Assembly: GCF_900116435.1 (NCBI RefSeq)
Contig: NZ_FPAZ01000012.1
Coordinates: 1 to 64,000 of the forward strand
Reading direction: 5' to 3'
DNA length: 64,000 bases
Source of the DNA: Pseudoalteromonas lipolytica
GTDB taxonomy: Bacteria; Pseudomonadota; Gammaproteobacteria; Enterobacterales; Alteromonadaceae
Below the pieces are notes generated by a model. The model had not been told where the DNA came from and made no database searches. It was given only the letters and a program-made list of their open reading frames with translations. Shown piece by piece: positions 8,807 to 17,167 of the stretch. Both the position numbers and the translations under genes were made by a program. Numbering within the stretch: position 1 is the stretch's first letter; every line of letters begins with the position of its first letter.

Positions 8807-9803
8807 GTCTTTATTTAAGCTCACAGTGTGTGCTGTGAGCCTTGTGCTATTTGGTTGCTCACCCTCAGCCAGTGATATAAACAAAACATATGCCGAAAGG
8901 CTCAATAATGTTCTTGCATTTAAAGAATTTGAACTCACTAAACCCGCGCGCATTGAGCCCGTTCATTTTGATATCGTTTCAGGCAGCGCTCACACCATTG
9001 GCATGTTAGAACTTGCGCAGTTACGTCAATGTGAACTCGCAACGTTAATTGCAGAGCATAATAATCAATTAGGTAAAACAGCCACTGCTGCGGGTGTGCT
9101 TAGCTATCAAATTGATTTTATTCAAGCCGCTGAAAAGTGCTTAGATACCCTATCGCCTGACAATCCGCTGTATACAAAAATTGCCCAAGCTTCTGAGCAA
9201 AAACAACAAACGCTCCCGCAGTATTTTGAAGCAATGATAACGAACGAAAGAGAATTTAAAGTTATTTGGCAACTTACGTCATCTAACTTAGATGAACACA
9301 CGGCAGGCTTCACAGAAACCGAGCACGCTATGAGCATGTTCGCGATGTTAAACGAACAAATTAAAACCGGTGACATTAGTGAAATTGATACAGCGTCGCT
9401 TATAAACGCGTTAGAAGTATTAAATAAGTTTAAATACAACACCTTATTAGTGTCTGCCGTAAGAACACAAATTCATTATAATGAGCAACTCACAACGTTA
9501 TTGCAGCAATATGAAATAGACGCACTCTGCCCTGCTAACAAAAATAAACAGAAAGCACAAAAGCTCAGTAATATTTTTAAAAAGTTTTATTTAGAGCAGT
9601 TACAACCTTATCAATCATTCTTAACAGGTAAACTCGAGTCACTGCTACCTTTGTACGAAAAAATATGGCAAGACCCAACGTTAGGTCATTATGTTGATAG
9701 CAGCCATGAAGGCAACATTCTTATAGAGCTTAAATTTTCAGCAAAACAACACGTTACTTGGTGGCAAAACTTTTATAAGCAGTGTGAAATTAGTCCATTA
9801 TGA
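8784..9803 (+). CDS. DUF3080 family lipoprotein
   Basis: The 339-residue protein begins with a lipoprotein signal peptide (lipobox LFGC at about residues 22-25) followed by a helical domain with LAQLRQCEL and SYQIDFIQAAEKCL, the pattern I associate with DUF3080. Function is unknown. Its start lies inside the last codons of the MATE gene, so translational coupling is likely. No catalytic motif is apparent. The 113 bp after it lead to the tRNA genes and contain no clear terminator. Confidence 0.75.
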   Translation: MHLFSKTKSLFKLTVCAVSLVLFGCSPSASDINKTYAERLNNVLAFKEFELTKPARIEPVHFDIVSGSAHTIGMLELAQLRQCELATLIAEHNNQLGKTATAAGVLSYQIDFIQAAEKCLDTLSPDNPLYTKIAQASEQKQQTLPQYFEAMITNEREFKVIWQLTSSNLDEHTAGFTETEHAMSMFAMLNEQIKTGDISEIDTASLINALEVLNKFKYNTLLVSAVRTQIHYNEQLTTLLQQYEIDALCPANKNKQKAQKLSNIFKKFYLEQLQPYQSFLTGKLESLLPLYEKIWQDPTLGHYVDSSHEGNILIELKFSAKQHVTWWQNFYKQCEISPL

Positions 9804-9916
9804 ATAAAAAAACAGCACTTAACACAAAAATAGCTAAAGCAGCTTGATTCAAGAAACCAGTCGCTATATATTAGCCACCGTTGTTTAGCCAATTAAACAA
9901 CCGCTTAAATCAAAAT

Positions 9917-9993
9917 ACAACCGTAGCTCAGTTGGTTAGAGCACTACCTTGACATGGTAGGGGTCGGTGGTTCGAATCCACTCGGTTGTACCA
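9917..9993 (+). tRNA. tRNA-Val(GAC)
   Basis: This is a complete 77-nt cloverleaf: acceptor ACAACCG pairs with CGGTTGT, D-arm GCTCAGTTGGTTAGAGC, anticodon loop CTTGACATG giving GAC, T-arm with GGTTCGAATCC, discriminator A and encoded CCA. It is the first of two tandem copies. Confidence 0.96.
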
Positions 9994-10019
9994 CGATTTA
10001 TTTGATATTTCTTTATTGT

Positions 10020-10096
10020 ACGACCGTAGCTCAGTTGGTTAGAGCACTACCTTGACATGGTAGGGGTCGGTGGTTCGAATCCACTCGGTCGTACCA
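10020..10096 (+). tRNA. tRNA-Val(GAC), second copy
   Basis: This copy is identical to the first over the body, with CCA encoded. It differs only in the acceptor stem, where one A-T pair has become G-C (ACGACCG with CGGTCGT), a compensated change. The two copies are separated by 26 bp and are probably one transcript. Confidence 0.96.
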
Positions 10097-10393
10097 ATTC
10101 TCTCCAAAATTTTTACATAAAAATAATTAGCCCAATTGCTTAAAGCACACCCACTCTTAATTATATCTTCCCTAGCACTGTTGGTTATATCACGCTCACT
10201 GCTCCTAGCCCACGCCAGATACTGCAAGCTTTAAGCGAGTCGTAGAATAATTAAAAATCGCAATGACTCTGTTAGTTACCGCACTTATTTATCATTTAAT
10301 TACTACATGAAGTAAACGGTAATAATGAAAACGAATTAATAAATAACGGTAAATGGCTTGTGTTATTTTTTAATCAATTTTTTAAATCAACTG
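10097..10393. other. Intergenic region before the beta-glucoside locus
   Basis: Nearly 300 bp without a supportable gene follow the tRNAs. An AT-rich part begins near 10240. No integrase gene or duplicated tRNA 3' end was seen, so integration at the tRNA is not supported. Confidence 0.4.
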
Positions 10394-10422
10394 TTGACGT
10401 AAACGAAAATTAGCACTACCCT
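10394..10422 (+). promoter_or_regulatory. Candidate sigma-70 promoter of the TonB receptor gene
   Basis: TTGACG (10394-10399) and TACCCT (10417-10422) are 17 bp apart. A LacI-type operator begins four bases after the -10 element, so a bound repressor would cover the start site. The GH1 promoter at 17011 has the same plan. Confidence 0.5.
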
Positions 10423-10426
10423 TTTC

Positions 10427-10440
10427 TGGAAGCGCTTTCA
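10427..10440. promoter_or_regulatory. LacI-family operator A
   Basis: TGGAAGCGCTTTCA is an imperfect palindrome centred on AGCGCT with the CG centre typical of LacI-family sites. It is identical to site D at 17098. It lies at the presumed transcription start of the receptor gene. Confidence 0.7.
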
Positions 10441-10465
10441 GAAGCGTTTTCTTTTTCGTTATTTA

Positions 10466-10479
10466 TGGTAGCGCTTCCA
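10466..10479. promoter_or_regulatory. LacI-family operator B
   Basis: TGGTAGCGCTTCCA is centred 39 bp after site A. It is the exact reverse complement of site C at 17045, and the identity extends over 22 bp (10462-10483 against 17041-17062). Confidence 0.7.
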
Positions 10480-10560
10480 TATTTATGAAAAGGCATATTT
10501 AGACAACAATAGCATGCACTTGCTGCGTGAATAACAATGATAAAGAACGAGGGAAACCTA

Positions 10561-13533
10561 ATGTCAAGCCATAACTTTAAAAGAACAAAGTTAGCAACTA
10601 GCTTATCTTTGCTCTTAGGTGCAAGTACCTGTTTACCGGCCTTCGCAGAACAAACTGAACACAACAGCGACATTGAAGTTATTCAAGTTACTGGTTTTAA
10701 AGGTAGTATAAAAGAATCAACGCAACTAAAACGCTACTCTTCCGGTGTTGTGGATGCAATATCGTCTGAAGATATTGGTAAATTCCCAGACACGAATCTA
10801 GCAGAATCATTACAACGTATTACGGGTGTATCAATTGATAGAAGTAATGGTGAAGGCTCGAAGGTTACTGTGCGTGGTTTTGGTCCTGATTATAATATGG
10901 TTACCCTCAATGGCCGTACTATGCCAGCAGCTTCCTTACCAGCGGGAGGAGGAACACCTAACTCAAGAGCTTATGACTTTGCAAACTTAGCCTCTGAAAG
11001 TGTTAAATCAGTCGAAGTTTATAAAACAGGTAAAGCAAGCATTGCTTCAGGTGGAATTGGTGCAGCAATCAACATTAATACAACTCGCCCATTAGATAAC
11101 CCTGGTTTAATTGCAAACGTGGGTGTAAAAGCAATGCACGATACAACAAATCGTGTTGCTGATGATATCACTCCAGAGATATCAGGTATTTTTAGTTGGA
11201 CTGATGCCGATGCCAAATTTGGCGTATCACTCACCGCGAGTATGCAAAAACGTGATAGCTCTGCAACGGGTGCATTTGTCAACGAATGGCGCACAACAGC
11301 ATACGATGGAACAATTCCACAAGCAGCTGATGACATTATTGTTGAGAACGCCCCTGCTATGGGCCAGTATTATTCAATGCCATCTGATCTTCGCTATACA
11401 ATTGCGGACCGCGAAAGAACACGTACGAACGCTCAATTAACTTTACAATATAGTCCCGTCGAATCATTAACAGCAACACTTGATTATACCTATTCGCAAC
11501 AAGACTTATATGAAGCACGCGCAGAGCAGTCAATATGGATGGATAACTATAAAACCCACCTAATATTTGACGATAATGCCGTAAAAACGCCTATTTATTA
11601 CCAAGAAGAGCGTCGTGATTTATCAACTCGAGATATAGGTTTGGCTCTACAAGAGTTAAATCAAGTAAATAAAAATGACTCTATCGGCCTAAACCTTGAG
11701 TACTTTTTTAATGATCAACTCAGCTTTGTTTTTGACGCACATAGCTCAAAAGCAACAAGTGAACCCGATGCCCCCTACGGCAGCTGGGTAAATGCGGGAT
11801 TAGGTGCCAATATAGTTGCAGGCCAGCAAGTTGACTTTAGCCGCGATCTTCCTTCGATGGTTATCAATTTTGATGATTGCTCGCGCACTAACCTTAACTG
11901 CAGTGGGGCTTTGGAACAAAGCGATGTAGGTACTTCTATTCTTGATAGTAACTTTGCTCGTCAAGAATCAACGGTCGATGAATTCCGATTACTCGGTAAA
12001 TATGAAATAGAAACGGGCGTGATTGACTTCGGCATTGAGTCTCGTTCAATGGAAAGTCATTCATTACAATCTCTTACTCGAAATACAATGGGTAACTGGG
12101 GTATCGAAAACCCAGGGGAACTTCCTGATGGTTATTTAAACCCGACTAATTTTTTAAATGAATTTGATGACTACGATACCTCAGGATCATTTGATCAAGG
12201 GTTTACTGGCAGCGCATCTGAAATTGGTTATTGGGCTGCACAGCAGTACGGTTTTAACTTTGCTGCTGACGGTGCATTCGCAACCAACCGAACAATAAAA
12301 GAAGAAATTAAAGCAGCCTTTGTACAATATAAACATCAAGGTGAAATAGGTGATATGCCATTCAACCTATTAGTGGGTGCGCGTTACGAAACCACAGATG
12401 TCACATCAACTGCTAATATTGATTTACCTAATGCTGTTGCATGGGAAGGCAATAATGACTTCAATGTGCGTTATGGTACAGATAAACAAGATTACTCTCT
12501 CAGTTCTGACTACAACCATTTTTTACCGAGTATCGATTTCGATATAAACGTGGTTGATGATGTAAAAGTGAGAGCATCATACAGCACCACGATCGCCCGC
12601 CCTACTTATGATAATTTAAGTTCTGCAGCGACTGTCGGCGTACCTACAGGTCCAAAACTTATTCCGGGAACAACGAATGCACCAGCATCAACAGGTAACC
12701 CGGGGTTAGTCCCGCTTGAGTCTGACAATTTTGATGTGTCTGTTGAATGGTATTACAGTGATGTCAGTTATGTATCTGTTGGTTATTACAATAAAAAAGT
12801 CGACAACTTTATTGGTTTAACACCCATGACACAAAACTACTATGACTTACGTGATGTCTCAGCTGGCCCTCGTGCACAAGCGGCCATTGCTGAATTACAA
12901 GCCAGAGGACTTGCAATAACAGATTCAAACCTATTCCAAATGGTGGCTGCAATGGAAAATGGGGTTGAATTTGACTCAATGAGCTACGAAGAATTCGAAG
13001 CCGCATATGATATATTGCCTAATGGTGACGATCCGTTAATGGAATTTACAGCTCAAGTGCCAACCAACAATAAAGACGCCAAAATAGACGGGTATGAATT
13101 AGCGATTCAGCACTTCTTCGGTGACTCTGGGTTTGGTGTTCAAGCCAACTACACCATTGTAAATGGCGATATTGATTTTAACGTTGCAGCAGATCCCACA
13201 ACAACACAATTTGCATTAGTCGGTTTAAGTGATACAGCAAATATCATAGCCATGTACGAAAATGATAAATTCCAAGCGCGTATTGCCTATAACTGGAGGG
13301 ATAAGTTCTTAAACAGTGCTGCACGATATGTTAACGAACCAGCATTCACAGAAGAATATTATCAAGTCGATTTTAATGTGGCATATAACTACAGTGAAAA
13401 AATGTCTTTCTTTATAGAAGGGATTAACATCACAGAACAAAATAGCCGCCAGCATGGTCGCTACAAAGCACAGTTATGGAATTTAGAACAAAATGGCGCG
13501 CGTTATAATGTCGGTATGCGCTATAACTTCTAG
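10561..13533 (+). CDS. TonB-dependent outer-membrane receptor (TonB-Xanth-Caul type)
   Basis: The 990-residue protein has a signal peptide ending PAFAEQ, a TonB-box-like region (EVIQVTGFKGS), a plug domain with SSEDIGKFPDTNLAESLQRITGVSIDR, and a large beta-barrel ending in aromatic RYNF. The plug sequence is of the kind placed in the TonB-Xanth-Caul group, whose members often sit beside LacI regulators and glycosidases and import oligosaccharides. ATG 10561 has GAGGGA about six bases upstream. The two operators in its promoter match those before the GH1 gene, so it should be controlled by the LacI protein at 20081. The probable cargo is a beta-glucoside or beta-gluco-oligosaccharide (inferred). 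Confidence 0.9.
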   Translation: MSSHNFKRTKLATSLSLLLGASTCLPAFAEQTEHNSDIEVIQVTGFKGSIKESTQLKRYSSGVVDAISSEDIGKFPDTNLAESLQRITGVSIDRSNGEGSKVTVRGFGPDYNMVTLNGRTMPAASLPAGGGTPNSRAYDFANLASESVKSVEVYKTGKASIASGGIGAAININTTRPLDNPGLIANVGVKAMHDTTNRVADDITPEISGIFSWTDADAKFGVSLTASMQKRDSSATGAFVNEWRTTAYDGTIPQAADDIIVENAPAMGQYYSMPSDLRYTIADRERTRTNAQLTLQYSPVESLTATLDYTYSQQDLYEARAEQSIWMDNYKTHLIFDDNAVKTPIYYQEERRDLSTRDIGLALQELNQVNKNDSIGLNLEYFFNDQLSFVFDAHSSKATSEPDAPYGSWVNAGLGANIVAGQQVDFSRDLPSMVINFDDCSRTNLNCSGALEQSDVGTSILDSNFARQESTVDEFRLLGKYEIETGVIDFGIESRSMESHSLQSLTRNTMGNWGIENPGELPDGYLNPTNFLNEFDDYDTSGSFDQGFTGSASEIGYWAAQQYGFNFAADGAFATNRTIKEEIKAAFVQYKHQGEIGDMPFNLLVGARYETTDVTSTANIDLPNAVAWEGNNDFNVRYGTDKQDYSLSSDYNHFLPSIDFDINVVDDVKVRASYSTTIARPTYDNLSSAATVGVPTGPKLIPGTTNAPASTGNPGLVPLESDNFDVSVEWYYSDVSYVSVGYYNKKVDNFIGLTPMTQNYYDLRDVSAGPRAQAAIAELQARGLAITDSNLFQMVAAMENGVEFDSMSYEEFEAAYDILPNGDDPLMEFTAQVPTNNKDAKIDGYELAIQHFFGDSGFGVQANYTIVNGDIDFNVAADPTTTQFALVGLSDTANIIAMYENDKFQARIAYNWRDKFLNSAARYVNEPAFTEEYYQVDFNVAYNYSEKMSFFIEGINITEQNSRQHGRYKAQLWNLEQNGARYNVGMRYNF

Positions 13534-13688
13534 ATACTATCTCTTATCGTGATGCATTTTTAGCCAGTCTCTTGATGCACAAACACCGTACGTGTTTCAG
13601 TGTGAACCGCTGGTTAATTATTGCTCATGGTAATGAGAATTAGCTTTGTTGTCAGAGGCATATTTAGCTGAACCCTTTTTATGCCCGC

Positions 13689-13720
13689 AAGCCGTTCCTT
13701 GTTTGGAGCGGCTTTTATTA
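13689..13720 (+). terminator. Hairpin terminator after the TonB receptor
   Basis: A 10-bp stem with one G-T pair (13689-13698 with 13705-13714) is followed by TTTTATTATTT. It lies 20 bp before the halogenase-like start codon, so it may lower rather than block downstream expression. Confidence 0.6.
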
Positions 13721-13734
13721 TTTAAAGTAATGCT

Positions 13735-15261
13735 ATGAATACACACATAAATAACATAGTCATCGTGGGTGGTGGCGCCGCAGGTTGGTTAACAGCGGGA
13801 TTACTGGCAAGCGAACACCCTGATAAAATCATAACGTTAATCGAGTCAGTTAATATTGGGATCTCTGGGGTTGGAGAAGGCACATGGCCGTCGATGCGAA
13901 ACACACTGCAACGCATCGGTATTAAAGAAACTGACTTTTTACGTCATTGCGACGCCTCATTTAAACAAGGTTCTAAATTTATTAACTGGCAAACAGAATT
14001 AGAAGGCGATAATTACTATCACCCCTTTATGGTGCCTCAAGGCTATACCGAATGTGATATTCATGCGGCATGGCAATACCTATCCCCAGAGCATAAATAC
14101 GCTGACACTGTAAACATGCAAAGCTTTGTTTGTCAGGCCGCTCTCGCCCCAAAGCAAGCCCAAACACCTGATTATGCAGCTGTTACAAATTATGGATACC
14201 ACCTTGATGCACATAAGTTTGCTCACTTTTTAGCGCATCATTGTGTTAACAAGCTTAATGTAAAACACATTGTTGATGATGTACTGAATGCAAATAATGA
14301 TAGTCATGGCTATATTCAAAGCGTAAATACGCTCAGTAACGCAGCTATTTCTGGGGATTTATTTATTGATTGCTCAGGTAGTGCAGGCTTATTAATTGCA
14401 AAGCACTACCAAATAGAGTACTTAAATCAGAATCACATTTTATTCAATAATTGCGCAGTCACGACCCACCTTCCCTATCAGGATCCACACGATAATATCG
14501 CGTCAGCAACGTTATCCACTGCGCAACAAGCAGGCTGGATATGGGATATTGGATTACCTACTCGACGCGGCATAGGGTACACATTCAGTGATAAATATTG
14601 TGACGAAGCAACGGCAATAAAGACCTTAAAACACTATGCAGAGCAATCTATTGGTTCCAAACTAGCGGAGCAACTTGATACTCGAACACTGCGCTTTACA
14701 CCAGGATACAGAAAAGAGTTTTGGCATAAAAACTGTGTCGCTGTTGGTATGTCACAAGGCTTTATTGAGCCCTTGGAAGCGTCAGCTTTAGCGATGGTGG
14801 AGCTAAGTATTAGTATGCTAAGCGAGCAAATGCCGTCAAACCGCCAACATATGACTTTATTAAGCGCACGTTTTAATGAGCGCTTTAACTACCGCTGGCA
14901 AAAAGTCATCGAGTTCTTAAAACTCCATTATGTGCTTAGCAAACGCAATGATAGCCCATACTGGCTCGATAACCGCCAAACGAATACAATTCCAACCGCG
15001 TTACAGAAATTACTCGAATTATGGTGTTATCAACCGCCAAGTCGGTTTGACTTAATTGAAAATGAAGAAGTATTCCCTTCGGCTAGTTATCAATATGTGC
15101 TTTATGGCATGGGTTTTCACACCCCTTTACCCGCTCATATGAGCACAAAACAGCAAGAATTTGCGCAGCAACTGTGTAAGCTAAATCGAGAGCGGATTGG
15201 GCACTACTTAAAAAATTTACCTAGCAACCGCTTATTACTCCAACAACTATTAGCTAAGTAA
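13735..15261 (+). CDS. Flavin-dependent tryptophan-halogenase-like protein, divergent motifs
   Basis: The 508-residue protein has the FAD-binding GGGAAGW at residues 9-15 and the family lysine K77 in SFKQGSKF, which in PrnA-type enzymes carries the halogenating species. Two family motifs deviate. WxWxIP reads W268-I-W-D-I-G273, with Gly for Pro. The glutamate segment reads EPLEAS, with Ala (349) after E348 where PrnA has Ser. It should need reduced FAD from a separate reductase. It lies between the TonB receptor and a second, more canonical paralogue, from which it is separated by 9 bp. Relatives beside sugar-uptake receptors have no settled function; halogenation here is unproven. Confidence 0.8.
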   Translation: MNTHINNIVIVGGGAAGWLTAGLLASEHPDKIITLIESVNIGISGVGEGTWPSMRNTLQRIGIKETDFLRHCDASFKQGSKFINWQTELEGDNYYHPFMVPQGYTECDIHAAWQYLSPEHKYADTVNMQSFVCQAALAPKQAQTPDYAAVTNYGYHLDAHKFAHFLAHHCVNKLNVKHIVDDVLNANNDSHGYIQSVNTLSNAAISGDLFIDCSGSAGLLIAKHYQIEYLNQNHILFNNCAVTTHLPYQDPHDNIASATLSTAQQAGWIWDIGLPTRRGIGYTFSDKYCDEATAIKTLKHYAEQSIGSKLAEQLDTRTLRFTPGYRKEFWHKNCVAVGMSQGFIEPLEASALAMVELSISMLSEQMPSNRQHMTLLSARFNERFNYRWQKVIEFLKLHYVLSKRNDSPYWLDNRQTNTIPTALQKLLELWCYQPPSRFDLIENEEVFPSASYQYVLYGMGFHTPLPAHMSTKQQEFAQQLCKLNRERIGHYLKNLPSNRLLLQQLLAK

Positions 15262-15270
15262 GGGTTAAGA

Positions 15271-16758
15271 ATGACAAATCACTTTACCAAACATGTCGTT
15301 ATTGCTGGGGGCGGTACCGCCGGTTGGATGGCCGCAGCTGCGTTAGCTAAATTATTAGGCAATGAAATAACCATCACTTTAATTGAATCTGATGAAATTG
15401 GGACTGTCGGTGTCGGCGAGGCAACAATCCCCCCTATTCGCACCTTTCATAAGTTACTGGGTATAGATGAACAGCGCTTCATGACCCAAACACAGGCGAC
15501 TTTTAAACTCGGGATCAGTTTTGAAAATTGGCACAAACCAAAAAGTGACTATATTCACTCGTTTGGCATGACAGGCAAAGAGTGCTGGGCTGGCGAATTC
15601 CATCACTTTTGGTTACATGCTCAAAATCAAGGTGTTAAAGATGATTTTGGCGACTATTGTTACGAATTGCAGGCTGCAAAACACGGAAAATTTGGCTTCA
15701 ACAAGCAAAACCCAATCAACTATGCCTTTCATTTGGATGCCAATCGCTATGCTTTATTTTTACGAGACTTTGCTGAACAACACAGCGTAAAACGCATAGA
15801 AGGAAAGATAGAGCACATCAACAAATCTGCAACGAATGGCTTCATTGAAAGTGTCACTTTAAAAAATGGCACCACCGTTTCGGGGGATTTTTTTATTGAT
15901 TGCACTGGCTTTAAAGGCTTACTTATAGAGCAAGCCTTGCATACAGGCTTTGAAGACTGGTCACACTTATTACCGTGTGATAGCGCTGTCGCTTTACAAA
16001 CAACGGGCTCAGATGAAATTCTCCCTTATACACGGTCAATCGCGCACCAATCGGGCTGGCAGTGGCAAATACCATTACAAAACCGCACAGGTAATGGCTT
16101 AGTGTATTGCAGTCGCTATTTGACTGATGCGGATGCCACACACCTATTACTCAACAATATTAGTGGCGAGATTTTAACAGACCCAAAAGTCATAAAATTT
16201 AAAACGGGGCGTCGTCTAAAAGGCTGGAATAAAAACTGCCTCGCTTTGGGTCTCGCAAGTGGCTTTTTAGAGCCTCTCGAGTCAACCAGTATTCACCTTA
16301 TTATGACCGGTATAATCCGCTTTATACGATTATTCCCGTTCACCCATATCAGCCAACATGCAATTGATGAATACAACAAACAATTAAAATCTGAACTCGA
16401 GAGCATTCGTGATTTTATCGTGCTGCACTACAGGGTAACCGACCGCGACGATAGTGAATTTTGGCGTCATTGCAAAACAATGGAGATCACTCAAACACTC
16501 AGCCATAAAATTGCATTATTTAAACAAACAGGGCGCGTTTTTTTAGATGACGGTGACATATTTCGCGTTGATTCATGGGTGCAGGTAATGCTTGGTCAAG
16601 GAATAAAGCCACAGCAATATCATCATGTAGCCAGCTTAATGAGTGAACAAGAATTAATGCAGTTTTTACACGGTATTAAACAGCAAATAGCACATCGCCT
16701 TGCGCAATTGCCTAACCATAAAGAGTTTGTAAGTAAGTATTGCTCACAGAACAATTAG
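15271..16758 (+). CDS. Flavin-dependent tryptophan-halogenase-like protein, canonical motifs
   Basis: This 495-residue paralogue of the preceding gene has GGGTAGW near residue 13, K79 in ATFKLGISFENW (the same position as PrnA Lys79), the full WxWxIP motif W263-Q-W265-Q-I-P268, and EPLESTS with E337-S338. All the residues thought necessary for flavin-dependent halogenation are therefore present. It probably forms one transcript with the gene before it and ends at the terminator near 16931. The substrate is unknown. The sugar-locus setting suggests either an aglycone released from a glucoside or a non-halogenase oxidation; neither is shown. Confidence 0.85.
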   Translation: MTNHFTKHVVIAGGGTAGWMAAAALAKLLGNEITITLIESDEIGTVGVGEATIPPIRTFHKLLGIDEQRFMTQTQATFKLGISFENWHKPKSDYIHSFGMTGKECWAGEFHHFWLHAQNQGVKDDFGDYCYELQAAKHGKFGFNKQNPINYAFHLDANRYALFLRDFAEQHSVKRIEGKIEHINKSATNGFIESVTLKNGTTVSGDFFIDCTGFKGLLIEQALHTGFEDWSHLLPCDSAVALQTTGSDEILPYTRSIAHQSGWQWQIPLQNRTGNGLVYCSRYLTDADATHLLLNNISGEILTDPKVIKFKTGRRLKGWNKNCLALGLASGFLEPLESTSIHLIMTGIIRFIRLFPFTHISQHAIDEYNKQLKSELESIRDFIVLHYRVTDRDDSEFWRHCKTMEITQTLSHKIALFKQTGRVFLDDGDIFRVDSWVQVMLGQGIKPQQYHHVASLMSEQELMQFLHGIKQQIAHRLAQLPNHKEFVSKYCSQNN

Positions 16759-16930
16759 TGTATTGACTGATTGCCATGCACTATTTAGGCTTATTTCGCA
16801 TAGAGTCTGTATGCTGTGTCAGTACTCATACCTCGTTAAATATGTTTGATAAGTATACGCGTTTTATAAGGTCATACTATTACAGCGAGTGTCAGCAGAG
16901 ATGTGTAATTATTAATCGTTTTTTCTTTTA

Positions 16931-16966
16931 TAAAGCAAGCAGTAACACTTGCTTTATTGTTTTTTA
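16931..16966 (+). terminator. Intrinsic terminator after the halogenase pair
   Basis: A 9-bp stem (16931-16939 with 16948-16956) is followed by TTGTTTTTT. It is 172 bp downstream of the second halogenase-like gene; the stretch between (16759-16930) holds no supportable gene. Confidence 0.75.
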
Positions 16967-17010
16967 AAATGCAAACAACACCGTATTAAACCCGTTATTA
17001 AAATAAACTA

Positions 17011-17039
17011 TTGACCATAACCAAATTAGTCTCTAACCT
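17011..17039 (+). promoter_or_regulatory. Candidate sigma-70 promoter of the GH1 operon
   Basis: TTGACC (17011-17016) and TAACCT (17034-17039) have a 17-bp spacer. Operator C begins five bases downstream. The elements and layout nearly repeat those at 10394-10440. Confidence 0.5.
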
Positions 17040-17044
17040 AAATA

Positions 17045-17058
17045 TGGAAGCGCTACCA
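17045..17058. promoter_or_regulatory. LacI-family operator C
   Basis: TGGAAGCGCTACCA lies at the expected start site of the GH1 operon. It is the reverse complement of site B. Confidence 0.7.
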
Positions 17059-17097
17059 TAAACACCCAATATTTTGCGTGTTTTTTTTGAAAAAACA

Positions 17098-17111
17098 TGG
17101 AAGCGCTTTCA
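17098..17111. promoter_or_regulatory. LacI-family operator D
   Basis: TGGAAGCGCTTTCA is centred 53 bp after site C, about five helical turns, and is identical to site A. The spacing would allow side-by-side dimers or a repression loop. Confidence 0.7.
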
Positions 17112-17167
17112 GTAGAAAAGAATTAGTCACCATTTAACTTGCAATTGTTCACCAAAGGTTTCTTTAA

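Noticed and set aside
9917..10096. tRNA-Val as integration site of the following region
   Set aside because: No integrase gene and no repeated tRNA 3' end were found downstream in the window.
10039..10227. Short minus-strand frame ending WIRTTDPYHVKVVL
   Set aside because: It is translated through the tRNA-Val gene, a well-known false protein.
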